Of a stretch of DNA of 64,000 nucleotides, positions 8,529 to 20,681 are shown piece after piece. The first letter of the stretch is position 1. Each line of letters begins with the position of its first letter. The translations under genes were made by a program, and so were the position numbers. The stretch lies in NCBI RefSeq assembly GCF_905120475.1, contig NZ_CAJHOE010000002.1:169586-233585 (forward strand), given 5' to 3'. A model generated the notes under the pieces. The model was not told the origin of the DNA. It saw nothing but the letters and a program-made list of their open reading frames with translations, and searched no databases. Origin of the DNA: Campylobacter suis. GTDB lineage: Bacteria > Campylobacterota > Campylobacteria > Campylobacterales > Campylobacteraceae.

Positions 8529-8637
8529 CGCTCCTTCTTAGACCTGTGCAATGCTTTTTATGAGCACCGCTTCAGGGTGGGAACACAGCAGAGCACTTGT
8601 AATCAGTGTGTGCCGCAGTCATCTGAGAGGGGGTTTT
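8529..8637 (+). ncRNA. ffs: signal recognition particle 4.5S RNA
   Basis: The Ffh-binding domain is read directly: UCAGG (8572-8576), stem GUG (8577-8579), tetraloop GGAA (8580-8583), stem CAC (8584-8586), AGCAG (8587-8591). This is the universal symmetric-loop arrangement of the small bacterial SRP RNA. The ends can pair (CTCCTTCTTAGA near 8530 with TCTGAGAGGGG near 8622) and the RNA ends in GGGGG followed by TTTT. With Ffh it targets nascent membrane proteins to FtsY. Exact ends are estimates. The neighbouring HD-domain gene stops 2 bases after it on the other strand. Confidence 0.88.
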
Positions 8638-8638
8638 A

Positions 8639-9871
8639 CTAAACTTGACTTTTTAGATCAAAGTGCTCGCATAACCTTTCACAAATTTCATAAAAATTTA
8701 CACCATCTATGCTTGGTTTTTCTTTAAAATTTTTGTGCATATTTTTAAAACCATCGCTTAGCTCTTTTGACTTTACACCATAACTTATCGACATCCCAGC
8801 CTCGATATAAGCGGCTAACTTGTCACAATACTTTAAGGCTTTTCCATCGATGGCATTAAAGCGATTTTTATTGACATTTTCCATCATTCCATCATGTGGG
8901 ATAATGTTATTTTCAAATGTGCGGTTTTCAAACTCATCTTTTATAAATTTATCATCTTTTTTACGAATGCCCAAAATATAGCTAAAATCTCCCCTAAAAC
9001 TATCTGGGACAAATGGCAAAATTTTCTCATCAATAAGCTTCATCTCATACTCGCTAATGATCTCATTTAGCCCTTTTATACCATATTTTACAGGGCTTAT
9101 AATATCACGAGTTAAACTCTCTGGAAGATCATGAAAAAGTGCACAAAAGAAGTTATTTTCAAGCCTTTTTGCACACGCTCCAACTTTAAGCGAGTAAAAG
9201 TAGCTAAGTATAGCAACAACTAGCATATGCCCTAAAACAGCCGTTTCTGGTATCCTAGGAGTTTGAGCCCAGCGCTTTTGAAAACGAAGACGCCCACTAA
9301 GATCAACAAGGCGTGCTAGCTTTTGATTCATGGCTATTTTTCTAACGCCTATAAGCTCGTAATAATCCTCCATCTCCTCATCTACTTTGCTCTTTAGCTC
9401 ATCAATATCATTTAAAAACTGACTTGTTTGATAAACTATGCTAAATTCCCAACGAGTTGCAAGATAGCTTGACGCCTTTAAGATAAGGCGCTCTTTTGAG
9501 TGAGTTTTGTCATCTTCTAGCAAATATGTACGCAGTCTAGCTAAAAATTTACCATCTTCTATATCTTTTACAAGCTCTTCAAGCTCGTTTACCACCCACG
9601 CATTTACCTGCTCTTTTTTACTTTTTTGTATAAAATGAAAGACATCTGGACGGATGTCAGTCACGACAACACGACTTAAAAACTCAAAAATACCAGCCTC
9701 GATGATGTAACTCATATTGACATCTTTTTCAAGGTTAGCTATAAAATATGCGATGATAAATTTATGCGCTTGTTTGTCAAGCTCAACTAAATTTGTCATC
9801 TTTGGATAATCGTTCCAGCGTGAGATAGAGGCTGCTTTAAAGATATGTTCGATAAGGCTTGCAGATATCAT
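8639..9871 (-). CDS. HD-domain phosphohydrolase of unknown substrate
   Basis: A 410-residue cytosolic protein with a metal-binding HD signature, FCALFHDLPESLTRDIISPVK, near residues 245-265. An upstream conserved His is in VLGHMLVV, and a downstream Asp lies in KYCDKLAAYIE. This arrangement resembles YfbR-type 5'-deoxynucleotidases (HD, PESxTRDI), extended by a roughly 200-residue N-terminal region I do not recognise. The start overlaps the queF stop by 4 bases (ATGA), indicating translational coupling. Confidence 0.75.
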   Translation of the reverse strand: MISASLIEHIFKAASISRWNDYPKMTNLVELDKQAHKFIIAYFIANLEKDVNMSYIIEAGIFEFLSRVVVTDIRPDVFHFIQKSKKEQVNAWVVNELEELVKDIEDGKFLARLRTYLLEDDKTHSKERLILKASSYLATRWEFSIVYQTSQFLNDIDELKSKVDEEMEDYYELIGVRKIAMNQKLARLVDLSGRLRFQKRWAQTPRIPETAVLGHMLVVAILSYFYSLKVGACAKRLENNFFCALFHDLPESLTRDIISPVKYGIKGLNEIISEYEMKLIDEKILPFVPDSFRGDFSYILGIRKKDDKFIKDEFENRTFENNIIPHDGMMENVNKNRFNAIDGKALKYCDKLAAYIEAGMSISYGVKSKELSDGFKNMHKNFKEKPSIDGVNFYEICERLCEHFDLKSQV

Positions 9872-10641
9872 TTGTCTTTCTTAACCACACTTGCTTTACG
9901 ATTGCCCTCATAACTTATCTTACGAAAGCCATCACGAGCTGCTCTTTTTGGTTTTTCATCGCCACCACGCTCAAAATTTTTACCTCTTGAGCCGCCTTTA
10001 CTACCTCTGCTATCATCACGATCAAAACCTCTTGTACGCGAACCACCTTTATCGCTATCTCGCCTAGAACCGCCTCTTAAACCGCTACTACCTCTTTTTT
10101 CATCTCTTGCTCTGTCACGCTCACGCTCTTCGATACGGCGCGCACCTGCACGGCGATTATCATCACGACTTTTTTCATCATCTGCGTTATTTTTTCCCTG
10201 TTTTTTTATAAGACTTTCAGATGAAATTTCAATCACAGTATGAACATTTCCTCTTGGGTTAAAGTCACCTACTATCTTCATATATTTTGGCTCAAGCTTA
10301 CGATAAAGTACATCATAAATTTCATTTATACTATCTTCGTGACTTATGTTACGATTCATAAAACTATTTATATAAAGTTTTATAGTTTTTAACTCAACCA
10401 CAAATTTGTTTGGTATATAATCAAGATATATCGTTGCAAAGTCAGGATAGCCAGCGCGTGGACAAAGACAACAAAACTCAGGCAAAGTTATGCTTATCAT
10501 ATATTCTCGCTCGTGTTTGTTTTCCCAAAACTCAAGGTCGGTTTCTGGATTAAAATTCTTAAAAATTTGCTCACCATATTTTAAATCTGGCTTTACATCT
10601 TGCTCTTGTTCATCATCTAATATCAAAATTTCTTTACTCAT
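9868..10641 (-). CDS. queF: preQ0 reductase (QueF) with long basic RG/RD-rich tail
   Basis: NADPH-dependent reduction of preQ0 to preQ1 in queuosine synthesis. Residues 1-150 are a complete short-type QueF. The catalytic Cys is C60 in CLCPRAGYPDF, followed by VELKTIKLYINSF and the substrate-binding HED. From about residue 150 to 257 a low-complexity tail rich in Arg, Asp, Gly, Lys and Ser follows (repeats such as GGSRRDSDKGGSR and DDSRGSKGGSR). Short QueF proteins usually end near residue 130-165, so the tail is unusual and resembles RGG RNA-binding regions. The reading frame is continuous. It is coupled with the downstream HD gene. Confidence 0.9.
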   Translation of the reverse strand: MSKEILILDDEQEQDVKPDLKYGEQIFKNFNPETDLEFWENKHEREYMISITLPEFCCLCPRAGYPDFATIYLDYIPNKFVVELKTIKLYINSFMNRNISHEDSINEIYDVLYRKLEPKYMKIVGDFNPRGNVHTVIEISSESLIKKQGKNNADDEKSRDDNRRAGARRIEERERDRARDEKRGSSGLRGGSRRDSDKGGSRTRGFDRDDSRGSKGGSRGKNFERGGDEKPKRAARDGFRKISYEGNRKASVVKKDK

Positions 10642-10711
10642 TTTTGTTTTCCTTATTTTTAAATTTCAAGGCTTTTTGCCAACAATTTCTGCCTATTTTA
10701 GGCTCTCCTTA

Positions 10712-14403
<3,692 letters not shown>

Positions 14404-15474
14404 TTATTTTATTGTTATTGGCATTACGACAGTTTTAAGCTCTTTTGAACTAACAACAAAAGCTAAATTTATATCATTAAAACCTAACTCAAATTCGTTG
14501 TCTTCTATACTTTGTAAAAAGTCAAGTAAATATCGGTTTTTAATGCCAATATAAATTTGCTCATCAAGACCTGTGTTGTATTCTATCGTTGTTTTTGCTT
14601 CAGAATTATCTTCGATAATACTTTCAAATGTAATACTTTCAGGAGCAAAAGTAATTTTCATAGTATCACTTAACATTGAGATAGTTTTTATACCATCTAC
14701 CATTTTATCGCGATTTAAAATTATTCTCTTTTTTATCTCTTTTGGTACGACACGCTCATAATCTGGAAATTTTCCATTTATAAGCTTTGTAAAGAACTCA
14801 AAATTTGAACTTTGAGCTATTAATATATTTTCATCATAGTAAATTTCTATCTTATCAAAAAATAGTTTTTGTATCTCACTTATAGCTTTTTTAGGGATAA
14901 TGATAGAAAACTCACGCTCGGTTGGTGTTTCAAATTTAAATACACTAAGTCGTTTTGTATCTGTTCCTACGATATTTATAAAATTTTCTTTTATATCTAG
15001 CAAAGCTCCGTTTAGTTCAAATTTTGGATTATTACTATCTATACTAGGAAGTATCTTTTTAAGGCTTCTTCCAAGCATAACAGCGTCTATGTCAAATTTA
15101 GCTTTTCCTTCAATGGTTGGAAAAGATGGAAAGTCTTCAAATTTATACATAGGAAGTTTGTATTTTGAGTTTTTTTGTTTTACATAAAGGTAGTTATTAA
15201 GACTTTCAAGCATAACATCTTCATCTTTTAAACTTCGTATTATGTCAAGTAGTTTTTTGCCATTTGCTGTTGCATATCCTTCATCTATTATCTTTGCGTT
15301 ACTAAGTTTATATGCAAGTCCTATCTCATGGTCAGTTGCACGGATATTTAAAACTCCATCTTTAGCACTAATATAAATGTGACTTGTTATAGCGCTTAAA
15401 TCTCTTTTTTCAAGATATGGGTTTGTATTTGTAACAATACTTTCAAGGACATTTTTATTTATTGTAACCTTCAT
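14404..15474 (-). CDS. dnaN: DNA polymerase III sliding clamp (beta subunit)
   Basis: 356-residue beta clamp that tethers polymerase III to DNA as a dimer ring. Three-domain DnaN pattern: N-terminal KVTINKNVLESIVTN, middle KFELNGALLDI, C-terminal TVVMPITIK (the typical PMxx end). It lies between dnaA (154-bp gap containing DnaA boxes) and gyrB. Confidence 0.96.
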   Translation of the reverse strand: MKVTINKNVLESIVTNTNPYLEKRDLSAITSHIYISAKDGVLNIRATDHEIGLAYKLSNAKIIDEGYATANGKKLLDIIRSLKDEDVMLESLNNYLYVKQKNSKYKLPMYKFEDFPSFPTIEGKAKFDIDAVMLGRSLKKILPSIDSNNPKFELNGALLDIKENFINIVGTDTKRLSVFKFETPTEREFSIIIPKKAISEIQKLFFDKIEIYYDENILIAQSSNFEFFTKLINGKFPDYERVVPKEIKKRIILNRDKMVDGIKTISMLSDTMKITFAPESITFESIIEDNSEAKTTIEYNTGLDEQIYIGIKNRYLLDFLQSIEDNEFELGFNDINLAFVVSSKELKTVVMPITIK

Positions 15475-15628
15475 ATTTTTTCTCCGTTTGTTTTTAAATT
15501 TCTTTTAGTAGTAATAGTAGGCTTGTTGAAAAAGTGAAAATCTGCTTTTACGCCCTTTATTTGGTTATTTAAGGCGTGAATAAAATTTTCATTTTTTTCA
15601 CATTTATTCACAAATTTCATCTTTTATT
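15475..15628. other. oriC: replication origin candidate, dnaA-dnaN intergenic part
   Basis: The gap holds an exact DnaA box TTATTCACA at 15604-15612 and a one-mismatch box in the opposite orientation (CGTGAATAA, 15575-15583). The DNA between and around them is strongly A/T-rich, suitable as an unwinding element. Downstream-of-dnaA origins are known in epsilonproteobacteria. Confidence 0.6.
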
Positions 15629-16936
15629 TTATCCTTTTGTTAGAATTTTATTTTTTATTTCTTCGACTTTTAATTTTAAAATTTCATCATTTTCTATCAG
15701 TTCATTTATCTTTTTTATATTTTTACTAACATTGCTGTGATCGCCCATGTTAAAGTAGTTTGCGATTTGTGGCATTGAATTTGTTGTTAAATTTCTTATT
15801 AAATAAATTGCTATTCTTCTTGTTTCTACGATATTTGCGACGCGTGATTTACTTTTTATGTCGCTGGCTTTTATATTTTGTTCTTTACAAACCACTTCGA
15901 TGATGCGTTCTAAGCTTACATTTTCTAACTTTTCTTTCAGTAGATCTTTTGTTATATTTTTTGCAAGTTCAAGTGTTATCTCTTCATTTAGCATCGTGTG
16001 ATAGGCTTTTATGTTATTTATAACCCCTTGAATTTCCCTTATATTATCTCCGATATGAGTTGTGATGTAGTTTATAATATCTGGTGATAAAGACAGGTTA
16101 TTTATCTCACATTTTTTTTGTACTATGGCTATTTTAGTCATAAGATCTGGTGGGTTTATATCTATCCTACCACCTGAGTCAAATCTCGTTACAAGACGCT
16201 CTTCAAAGCCTTTTAACATCTTTGGTGGCTTATCTGATGTCATAACTATCTGCCCTTTTTTGCTGTGAATTTCATTAAATGTGTGAAAAAATTCGTTTTG
16301 TATCTCTGTTGTTTTTCCTAAAAATTGAACATCGTCTATCAAAAGATAGTCGCACTCTCGGTATTTTTCACGAAATTTTTCCATCATGTTGTTTTTTAAA
16401 TTATAAATAAAATCATTCATAAAAACTTCACTTGTTACACAAATAACATTTTTACCCATATTTAGGCAAAAATTTCCTATTGAATGAAGTAAGTGAGTTT
16501 TACCAAGCCCACTCTCTCCGTAGATAAATAGTGGGTTATACTGCCCACCTGGTCTTTGAGCAACCTCTTTTGCTAGAAAAAATGCAACTTGATTTGTCTT
16601 ACCAACAACAAAATTTTCAAATGTATAATCTTGTATCAAATTTGCACTTTTTATCTTTTTTACATCGACTTTACTTGCTTTTGAGCCAGCTTTGCGTATA
16701 TTTTGTGTGGTTATATTTATAAGGGGTTTTCTGCCTGTTTTTACCTCATAAAAGTATGCTATTTTCTCAGCGTATTTTGTTTTTATAAATTTTGCTATAA
16801 GTTCGTTCGGGACATTATAAACTATAGTGTCGTCGCTTGATGCTTTTTCGTTAAATTTGAGCTGTTTTATGTAAAATTCATACTCATTTGGAGAGATTTT
16901 CTCTTTAAGCATCTCTAAAATTTCATTTGCAAGCAA
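15629..16936 (-). CDS. dnaA: chromosomal replication initiator DnaA
   Basis: 435 residues. Binds DnaA boxes and melts oriC. Domain I is at residues 1-90. The AAA+ domain has Walker A GESGLGKTH near 143 and Walker B LLIDDVQF near 205. Domain IV carries the helix-turn-helix and signature MGDHSNVSKNIKKI near 395-410. It is transcribed away from ruvC and toward dnaN and gyrB. DnaA boxes lie on both sides, so autoregulation by DnaA is likely. Confidence 0.97.
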   Translation of the reverse strand: MLANEILEMLKEKISPNEYEFYIKQLKFNEKASSDDTIVYNVPNELIAKFIKTKYAEKIAYFYEVKTGRKPLINITTQNIRKAGSKASKVDVKKIKSANLIQDYTFENFVVGKTNQVAFFLAKEVAQRPGGQYNPLFIYGESGLGKTHLLHSIGNFCLNMGKNVICVTSEVFMNDFIYNLKNNMMEKFREKYRECDYLLIDDVQFLGKTTEIQNEFFHTFNEIHSKKGQIVMTSDKPPKMLKGFEERLVTRFDSGGRIDINPPDLMTKIAIVQKKCEINNLSLSPDIINYITTHIGDNIREIQGVINNIKAYHTMLNEEITLELAKNITKDLLKEKLENVSLERIIEVVCKEQNIKASDIKSKSRVANIVETRRIAIYLIRNLTTNSMPQIANYFNMGDHSNVSKNIKKINELIENDEILKLKVEEIKNKILTKG

Positions 16937-17068
16937 AACTAAACCTTTTTTATATTAAAATACGCTAACTAAATATTGTAGCCAAAATTTGATAAAATAT
17001 TTGTTAAATATGGTAAAAAGTTATTCACTTATGTGAAAAAAATGTGAATAACTAATGAAAAGGATAGT
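16937..17068. promoter_or_regulatory. dnaA upstream region with paired DnaA boxes
   Basis: Between divergent dnaA and ruvC are TTATTCACT (17021-17029) and the oppositely oriented TGTGAATAA (17043-17051, the reverse complement of TTATTCACA), 13 bases apart. The region is A/T-rich. It may be the second half of a bipartite origin, as described for Helicobacter, or a DnaA autoregulatory site. The second box is only 17 bases from the ruvC start. Confidence 0.6.
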
Positions 17069-17542
17069 ATGAAAATTCTAGGCATTGACCCAGGTTCGTG
17101 CAACTGTGGATACGCTATCATAGAAAAAACTGCGAGAAAAACCACACTTTTAGAAGCTGGACTTATCAAGATAAAACAAGATAGACTTCAATACCAAATC
17201 ACCGAGCTTTGCGAGGGGCTTGATGTGATTTTTAAACATCATAGTTTTGAACATGTGGCGATTGAGGATATATTTTTTGCATTTAATCCAAAAACAGTCT
17301 TAAAGCTAGCACAGTTTCGCGGTGCATTAAGTCTTAAAATTTTACAACTACATGGCGATTTTGCTGAATACACACCACTTCAGGTAAAAAAAGCCGTCAC
17401 TGGAAATGGCAAGGCTCAAAAGGAGCAAGTTGCTTTTATGGTAAAAAAAATGCTTGGCATTACAAAAGAGATAAAACCACTTGATATAACAGATGCTATT
17501 GCAGTTGCTTTAACTCATGCTAATACTATCCGTATAAGCTAA
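17069..17542 (+). CDS. ruvC: Holliday junction resolvase
   Basis: 157-residue dimeric endonuclease that cleaves Holliday junctions delivered by RuvAB. Acidic active-site residues are in GIDPGS (D7), AIEDIFF (about residue 67) and the C-terminal [13 protein letters not shown] (about 138-150). AAGGAT ribosome site before the ATG. Its last 4 bases overlap the convergent symporter gene. Confidence 0.95.
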   Translation: MKILGIDPGSCNCGYAIIEKTARKTTLLEAGLIKIKQDRLQYQITELCEGLDVIFKHHSFEHVAIEDIFFAFNPKTVLKLAQFRGALSLKILQLHGDFAEYTPLQVKKAVTGNGKAQKEQVAFMVKKMLGITKEIKPLDITDAIAVALTHANTIRIS

Positions 17543-18438
17543 ATTTCAGTTTTTTTACAGGTACTTGCAAAGAGTGCTCCGATGACATTTTGAATGATAC
17601 TAAAAAGTGCTGCTGGAAGTGCCGATATAGCACCAAAATACTTCATCGCAAGTGCAGCACTAAGTCCTGAGTTTTGAACACCAACTTCTATCGCAAGTGT
17701 CCTAGCGGTTTTTGTATCAAAACCAAAAATTCTAGCACTAGCATAACCACAAAGCATACCAAGTGTATTATGAACTATTACGGCTATTATAACACCAATG
17801 CCTACGGTGGATAAATTTTGTGTATTTAAAGCAACTATCACAGCTACGATAAATATAATGGCACTCATTGAGATAAGTGGCATAGCACGCTTAAAAAAGT
17901 GTAAAAATTTACTAAAAAATGTATTAAGAAATATACCAACCACAAGTGGTAAAACAGTGATTTTTATAAGATCAAAAAGCATACTTTGTGTTGCAACTTC
18001 TACACTTTTTCCAAGATATAGCCAAGTAAGAAATGGCATTAATATACATGAAATAACGGTAGAAACTAAGGTCATACTAACAGAAAGTGCAAGATCGCCC
18101 TTGGCTAGATAGGTTAGTACATTTGAAGCTGTTCCACCAGCACTTGTACCTACTAAGACCATGCCTATTGTAAGGGACTGATTAAGTCCAAAAACTAGAC
18201 TTATACCAAGTGCTATGAGTGGCATAAATATAAACTGGATAGCGACACCAAGTGCTATGGCGGACTTTTTGTTAGTAACACTTATAATGTCTGCAAAATT
18301 TAGCGTCATGCCCATGCCAAGCATTATGATCATTAAAAATGTAACGATATGCCCTTTAAAAGGGGTAAAAATTTCAGGGAAAAAATGTGCAAAAACTGAA
18401 AAAATAAGTGCGATACTAGGGTAAATAAGTGTTTGCAT
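17539..18438 (-). CDS. bile acid:sodium symporter (BASS) family transporter
   Basis: 299-residue inner-membrane protein with about nine to ten hydrophobic helices. Sequences typical of BASS proteins are visible: [12 protein letters not shown] near residue 40, a Gly-rich [19 protein letters not shown] near 96-115 (substrate/sodium site) and [14 protein letters not shown] near 250. The substrate may be an organic anion such as pantoate or pyruvate. Nothing in the sequence decides this. Confidence 0.85.
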   Translation of the reverse strand: MQTLIYPSIALIFSVFAHFFPEIFTPFKGHIVTFLMIIMLGMGMTLNFADIISVTNKKSAIALGVAIQFIFMPLIALGISLVFGLNQSLTIGMVLVGTSAGGTASNVLTYLAKGDLALSVSMTLVSTVISCILMPFLTWLYLGKSVEVATQSMLFDLIKITVLPLVVGIFLNTFFSKFLHFFKRAMPLISMSAIIFIVAVIVALNTQNLSTVGIGVIIAVIVHNTLGMLCGYASARIFGFDTKTARTLAIEVGVQNSGLSAALAMKYFGAISALPAALFSIIQNVIGALFASTCKKTEI

Positions 18439-18587
18439 TAATATTTTTGTACTTTTTGTTTATGTAAAATTTGCATAGGTTTCCTTGAAAAATGAAAAAT
18501 GTTTGGCGTATTTTACACAAAATTTTTTGATTTTTGATATATATTAAGCAAATTTTGTAATTTATGTTAAAATAAGCTTTCAGATAG

Positions 18588-18593
18588 TATAAT
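18588..18593 (+). promoter_or_regulatory. -10 box of the tRNA-Met gene
   Basis: TATAAT 18 bases before the tRNA 5' end, with a weak A/T-rich region upstream in the manner of Campylobacter sigma-70 promoters. Confidence 0.6.
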
Positions 18594-18611
18594 CGCAAAC
18601 TTAATTTATGT

Positions 18612-18688
18612 GTCAAAGTAGCTCAGCTGGTTAGAGCGCTGGTCTCATAAGCCGGAGGTCGGGAGTTCAAGTCTCCCCTTTGACACCA
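18612..18688 (+). tRNA. tRNA-Met (anticodon CAT), phage attachment gene
   Basis: Full cloverleaf: acceptor GTCAAAG/CTTTGAC, D-arm GCTC/GAGC, anticodon stem CTGGT/GCCGG with loop CTCATAA (anticodon CAT), T-arm GGGAG TTCAAGT CTCCC, discriminator A and encoded CCA. A CAT anticodon could also be tRNA-Ile modified with lysidine. Initiator identity is unlikely because the acceptor starts with a G-C pair. The 3' part (from 18643) is the left copy of the phage attachment repeat, so the prophage restores the tRNA on integration. Confidence 0.92.
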
Positions 18689-18693
18689 GAACA
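18643..18693. repeat. attL, 51-bp attachment repeat
   Basis: Identical to 59850-59900. It runs from the T just 5' of the anticodon loop through the tRNA 3' end and CCA plus 5 bases. Typical tyrosine-integrase tRNA target. Confidence 0.95.
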
Positions 18694-18795
18694 AAACCCC
18701 CTAAAATACAGCGTTTTAACAAGTTTTTATCAAAAAAAGGTTAGCAAATTTTTTGCTTAAATATTGTCGAAAATTAAACATTTTGACAACATTTA

Positions 18796-18816
18796 GGGCA
18801 CACTTGGGGCACACTT
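18796..18816 (+). repeat. candidate integrase arm-type sites (left)
   Basis: GGGCACACTT occurs twice with an 11-bp period (18796-18805, 18807-18816), and GGGCACAC recurs at 59782-59789 near attR. Paired short repeats about 100 bp inside an attachment core are typical arm sites. The 18694-18867 stretch holds nothing else apparent. Confidence 0.45.
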
Positions 18817-18867
18817 AATTTTATATTATTTTTATAAGTTAATTTTAGAATTGTTTTATAAAAATAA

Positions 18868-19422
18868 TCATATCTCCTTCGCTCTTCTCTCCCACCCTTT
18901 TTTATAAACAGCCAGTTTTTGATTTTTCTCTATTAGCCTGTTATAGTAAGCAAGCTCTAGCCTGTCATACTCTTTATTAAATTTAGCTTCATCATAGCTA
19001 TTTAATGCTCTTAGTGTTTGAGCTCCAAAATAGCCATCATCAACCACTCCAACAACTCTTTGAGCTATTTTAATAGCCTGCCTTACTCCAGCATTTACCG
19101 CAAAGCAAAATATCTCATTTGCACAATGCTGACTAATTATCTCATCGCCTCTTATTTTATCCCAGAAGTTAATCCTGTAAAACTTAGCCACCATCTCTTT
19201 TAGATTTTCATCTTGATGTAGTGCTATGCTTGCCTTTTTTATATCGCCTAGCATTCTAAGAGTATCTTTTATTATGAGCCAACCAGCCCAACCAGGGTGT
19301 GCTATCTCATAAATGCCCATAAATGTTAGTCCATTCTCGGTTGAGTTTTTATGTAGTGCGGTGCTTGGGTTCTCAAATTCAAAGCCTAGCATTAGCTTAT
19401 AAGCATTGTTAAAATTTGCCAT
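18868..19422 (-). CDS. phage endolysin, GH108-type lysozyme with peptidoglycan-binding C-terminus
   Basis: 184-residue peptidoglycan hydrolase for host lysis. The N-terminal part (GFEFENPSTALHK, ENGLTFMGIYEIAHPGW) follows the GH108/ZliS layout, with the early Glu (E15 or E17) as the probable catalytic acid. The C-terminal half (VVDDGYFGAQTLRALNSYD) is the PG_binding_3 module. The N-terminal motif is more diverged than usual. It is the last gene of the leftward lysis cassette. No signal peptide is seen, so it depends on the holin. Confidence 0.8.
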   Translation of the reverse strand: MANFNNAYKLMLGFEFENPSTALHKNSTENGLTFMGIYEIAHPGWAGWLIIKDTLRMLGDIKKASIALHQDENLKEMVAKFYRINFWDKIRGDEIISQHCANEIFCFAVNAGVRQAIKIAQRVVGVVDDGYFGAQTLRALNSYDEAKFNKEYDRLELAYYNRLIEKNQKLAVYKKGWERRAKEI

Positions 19423-19445
19423 TATTGTTTTAAAGAGAGATTTGA

Positions 19446-19645
19446 TATAATTTTGCTAGAGGTTAGGCTAGAGGGTCGCAACCTCCAGCCTAAATTTTAC
19501 CTCAGAAAGTGAGGTGAGTTTATGAGCTTGCAACTCTTGATGACTATTATACTACTTTGTGGTATTGTAGTCAAGGCTTATTAAGCCTAGCCCCTTTTTT
19601 GGGGCTTCAAGCAGTTACAGCCCCTCTAGCCCTTAAATCTCTCTT
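19446..19645 (+). promoter_or_regulatory. promoter and self-complementary transcript of a small hydrophobic peptide
   Basis: Plus-strand -10 box TATAAT at 19446-19451 preceded by TTTGA. Downstream hairpins: TTAGGCT-GAGG/CCTC-AGCCTAA (19463-19493), ACCTCA/TGAGGT (19499-19515, burying the ribosome site of the peptide at 19522), and AGCCCC-TTTTTT-GGGGCT (19589-19606). Bases 19466-19475 (GGCTAGAGGG) are exactly complementary to 19622-19631, allowing 5'-3' pairing of one transcript. Outer inverted arms AGAGAGATTT/AAATCTCTCT lie at 19434-19443 and 19635-19644. It covers most of the 237-bp gap between endolysin and holin genes. Confidence 0.5.
19522..19584 (+). CDS. 20-residue hydrophobic peptide, type I toxin-like
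   Basis: A 20-codon ORF (MSLQLLMTIILLCGIV... ending VKAY) forming a single membrane helix. The ribosome site GAGG (19511-19514) is 7 bases upstream and inside a hairpin. It is antisense to the lysis operon. Size and hydrophobicity match type I toxins (Ibs/Ldr/Fst-like), but I see no sequence homology. Alternatives are a lysis-modulating peptide or a chance ORF in a structured leader of the endolysin mRNA. Confidence 0.4.
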   Translation: MSLQLLMTIILLCGIVVKAY

Positions 19646-19659
19646 GTCTCCTTTCTGTT

Positions 19660-20031
19660 TTATTCATCATCTAAATTCCTTGGCATAGGCGGTATCTTGT
19701 TATAATCATCATATGTAGGGTAATCTTTATTTGAGCTCTCTATTTTAGACTTGATAAGTTTATCCACCGTCTCATTAGCCCAGTTTGCTCCACGCCATGC
19801 AAAAAAGCCACCGACTGCAAGACACATACTATTGTCATGTATAAAGTAAAATGCCACTTCATAGGCTATCCAGCATAAAAACATTGAACCAAATACACCA
19901 GTTATGATATTTAGTATATTGTGTGTTATGCTCTTTTTTGGGTCGGCTAAATTTAACATCCCGCCTATAAAACCAACAAGCAGCACTCCAACAAGTGGCT
20001 TATCTTTGCTCCACTCTAAAAACTCATTCAT
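19660..20031 (-). CDS. putative holin
   Basis: 123 residues with three hydrophobic segments (about 13-30, 38-62, 68-80) and a charged C-terminal tail ending PPMPRNLDDE, the usual layout of a class I-like holin. Position between spanins and endolysin supports release of the endolysin to the periplasm. No family motif is recognised, so the call rests on topology and context. The start overlaps the o-spanin stop by 8 bases. Confidence 0.65.
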   Translation of the reverse strand: MNEFLEWSKDKPLVGVLLVGFIGGMLNLADPKKSITHNILNIITGVFGSMFLCWIAYEVAFYFIHDNSMCLAVGGFFAWRGANWANETVDKLIKSKIESSNKDYPTYDDYNKIPPMPRNLDDE

Positions 20032-20302
20032 ATTTTACACACTCTAAAAGTATTTTTTCACAAGTTTCAAAGTATTGCATAAGCTCTTTTGCTGTATTTA
20101 GGTCGTTAGTGTCAAATATCGGCTTTTGTGGGAGTTTTGCTTCGCACTTAACTGGCACCATAACCTCTTGATACTGTGTTTTTGTTATAGTGGTTTTAGC
20201 GCAACCAGTAAAAAGGATTATTAACAAAAATAGTATCACTATAAAAACTATCTTTCTAACGCCTTGCCTTTTTTGATAAAGTATAAGTTTCTCTTCACTC
20301 AT
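20024..20302 (-). CDS. outer-membrane spanin lipoprotein (Rz1-like)
   Basis: 92 residues. A basic N-terminus, hydrophobic segment (about 18-32) and lipobox LFTGC predict a lipoprotein anchored in the outer membrane. The mature part is short with three more Cys. It overlaps the preceding TM/coiled-coil gene (20295-20681) by 8 bases. Spanin pairs join inner and outer membranes in the final lysis step. Confidence 0.65.
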   Translation of the reverse strand: MSEEKLILYQKRQGVRKIVFIVILFLLIILFTGCAKTTITKTQYQEVMVPVKCEAKLPQKPIFDTNDLNTAKELMQYFETCEKILLECVKYE

Positions 20303-20681
20303 TGCTTACTCCTTTAAATAAACTCTCATAAAAATCTAGCCTTGTTTGACAATCGCTACTATCTGATGGGATATGCATATTTGCATATTTTCTTTTTATG
20401 TCTTTGTTTATTTTTTCTAGTTTACTTTTTTCTATGCTTAAGCTATTAATTGCCTTATTTTGCAAACTAATTTTTGCATTACACTCATTTAAATTTGCGT
20501 CTTTTAGCTCTGTTTGTGCTGTTTGAACAATTAGCTGTGTTTGTGTATCTTTTAGCTTTTCATCTAGTTTAGATATGCTAGCTTGCAGACTTTTTATATA
20601 AATAAAAACAACACCACCCAGTACAGCTAAAACAATACCAACAACAGTTTGAGCTTTAAAATTTAACATATCAAACCCCAT
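20295..20681 (-). CDS. inner-membrane spanin (Rz-like)
   Basis: 128 residues. One N-terminal membrane helix (about 10-28, VGIVLAVLGGVVFIYI) is followed by a long coiled-coil-type region rich in Lys, Gln and Leu. This is the i-spanin topology. It is immediately followed by the lipoprotein gene, as in Rz/Rz1 pairs. Two Cys near the C-terminus could crosslink dimers. Confidence 0.65.
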   Translation of the reverse strand: MGFDMLNFKAQTVVGIVLAVLGGVVFIYIKSLQASISKLDEKLKDTQTQLIVQTAQTELKDANLNECNAKISLQNKAINSLSIEKSKLEKINKDIKRKYANMHIPSDSSDCQTRLDFYESLFKGVSNE

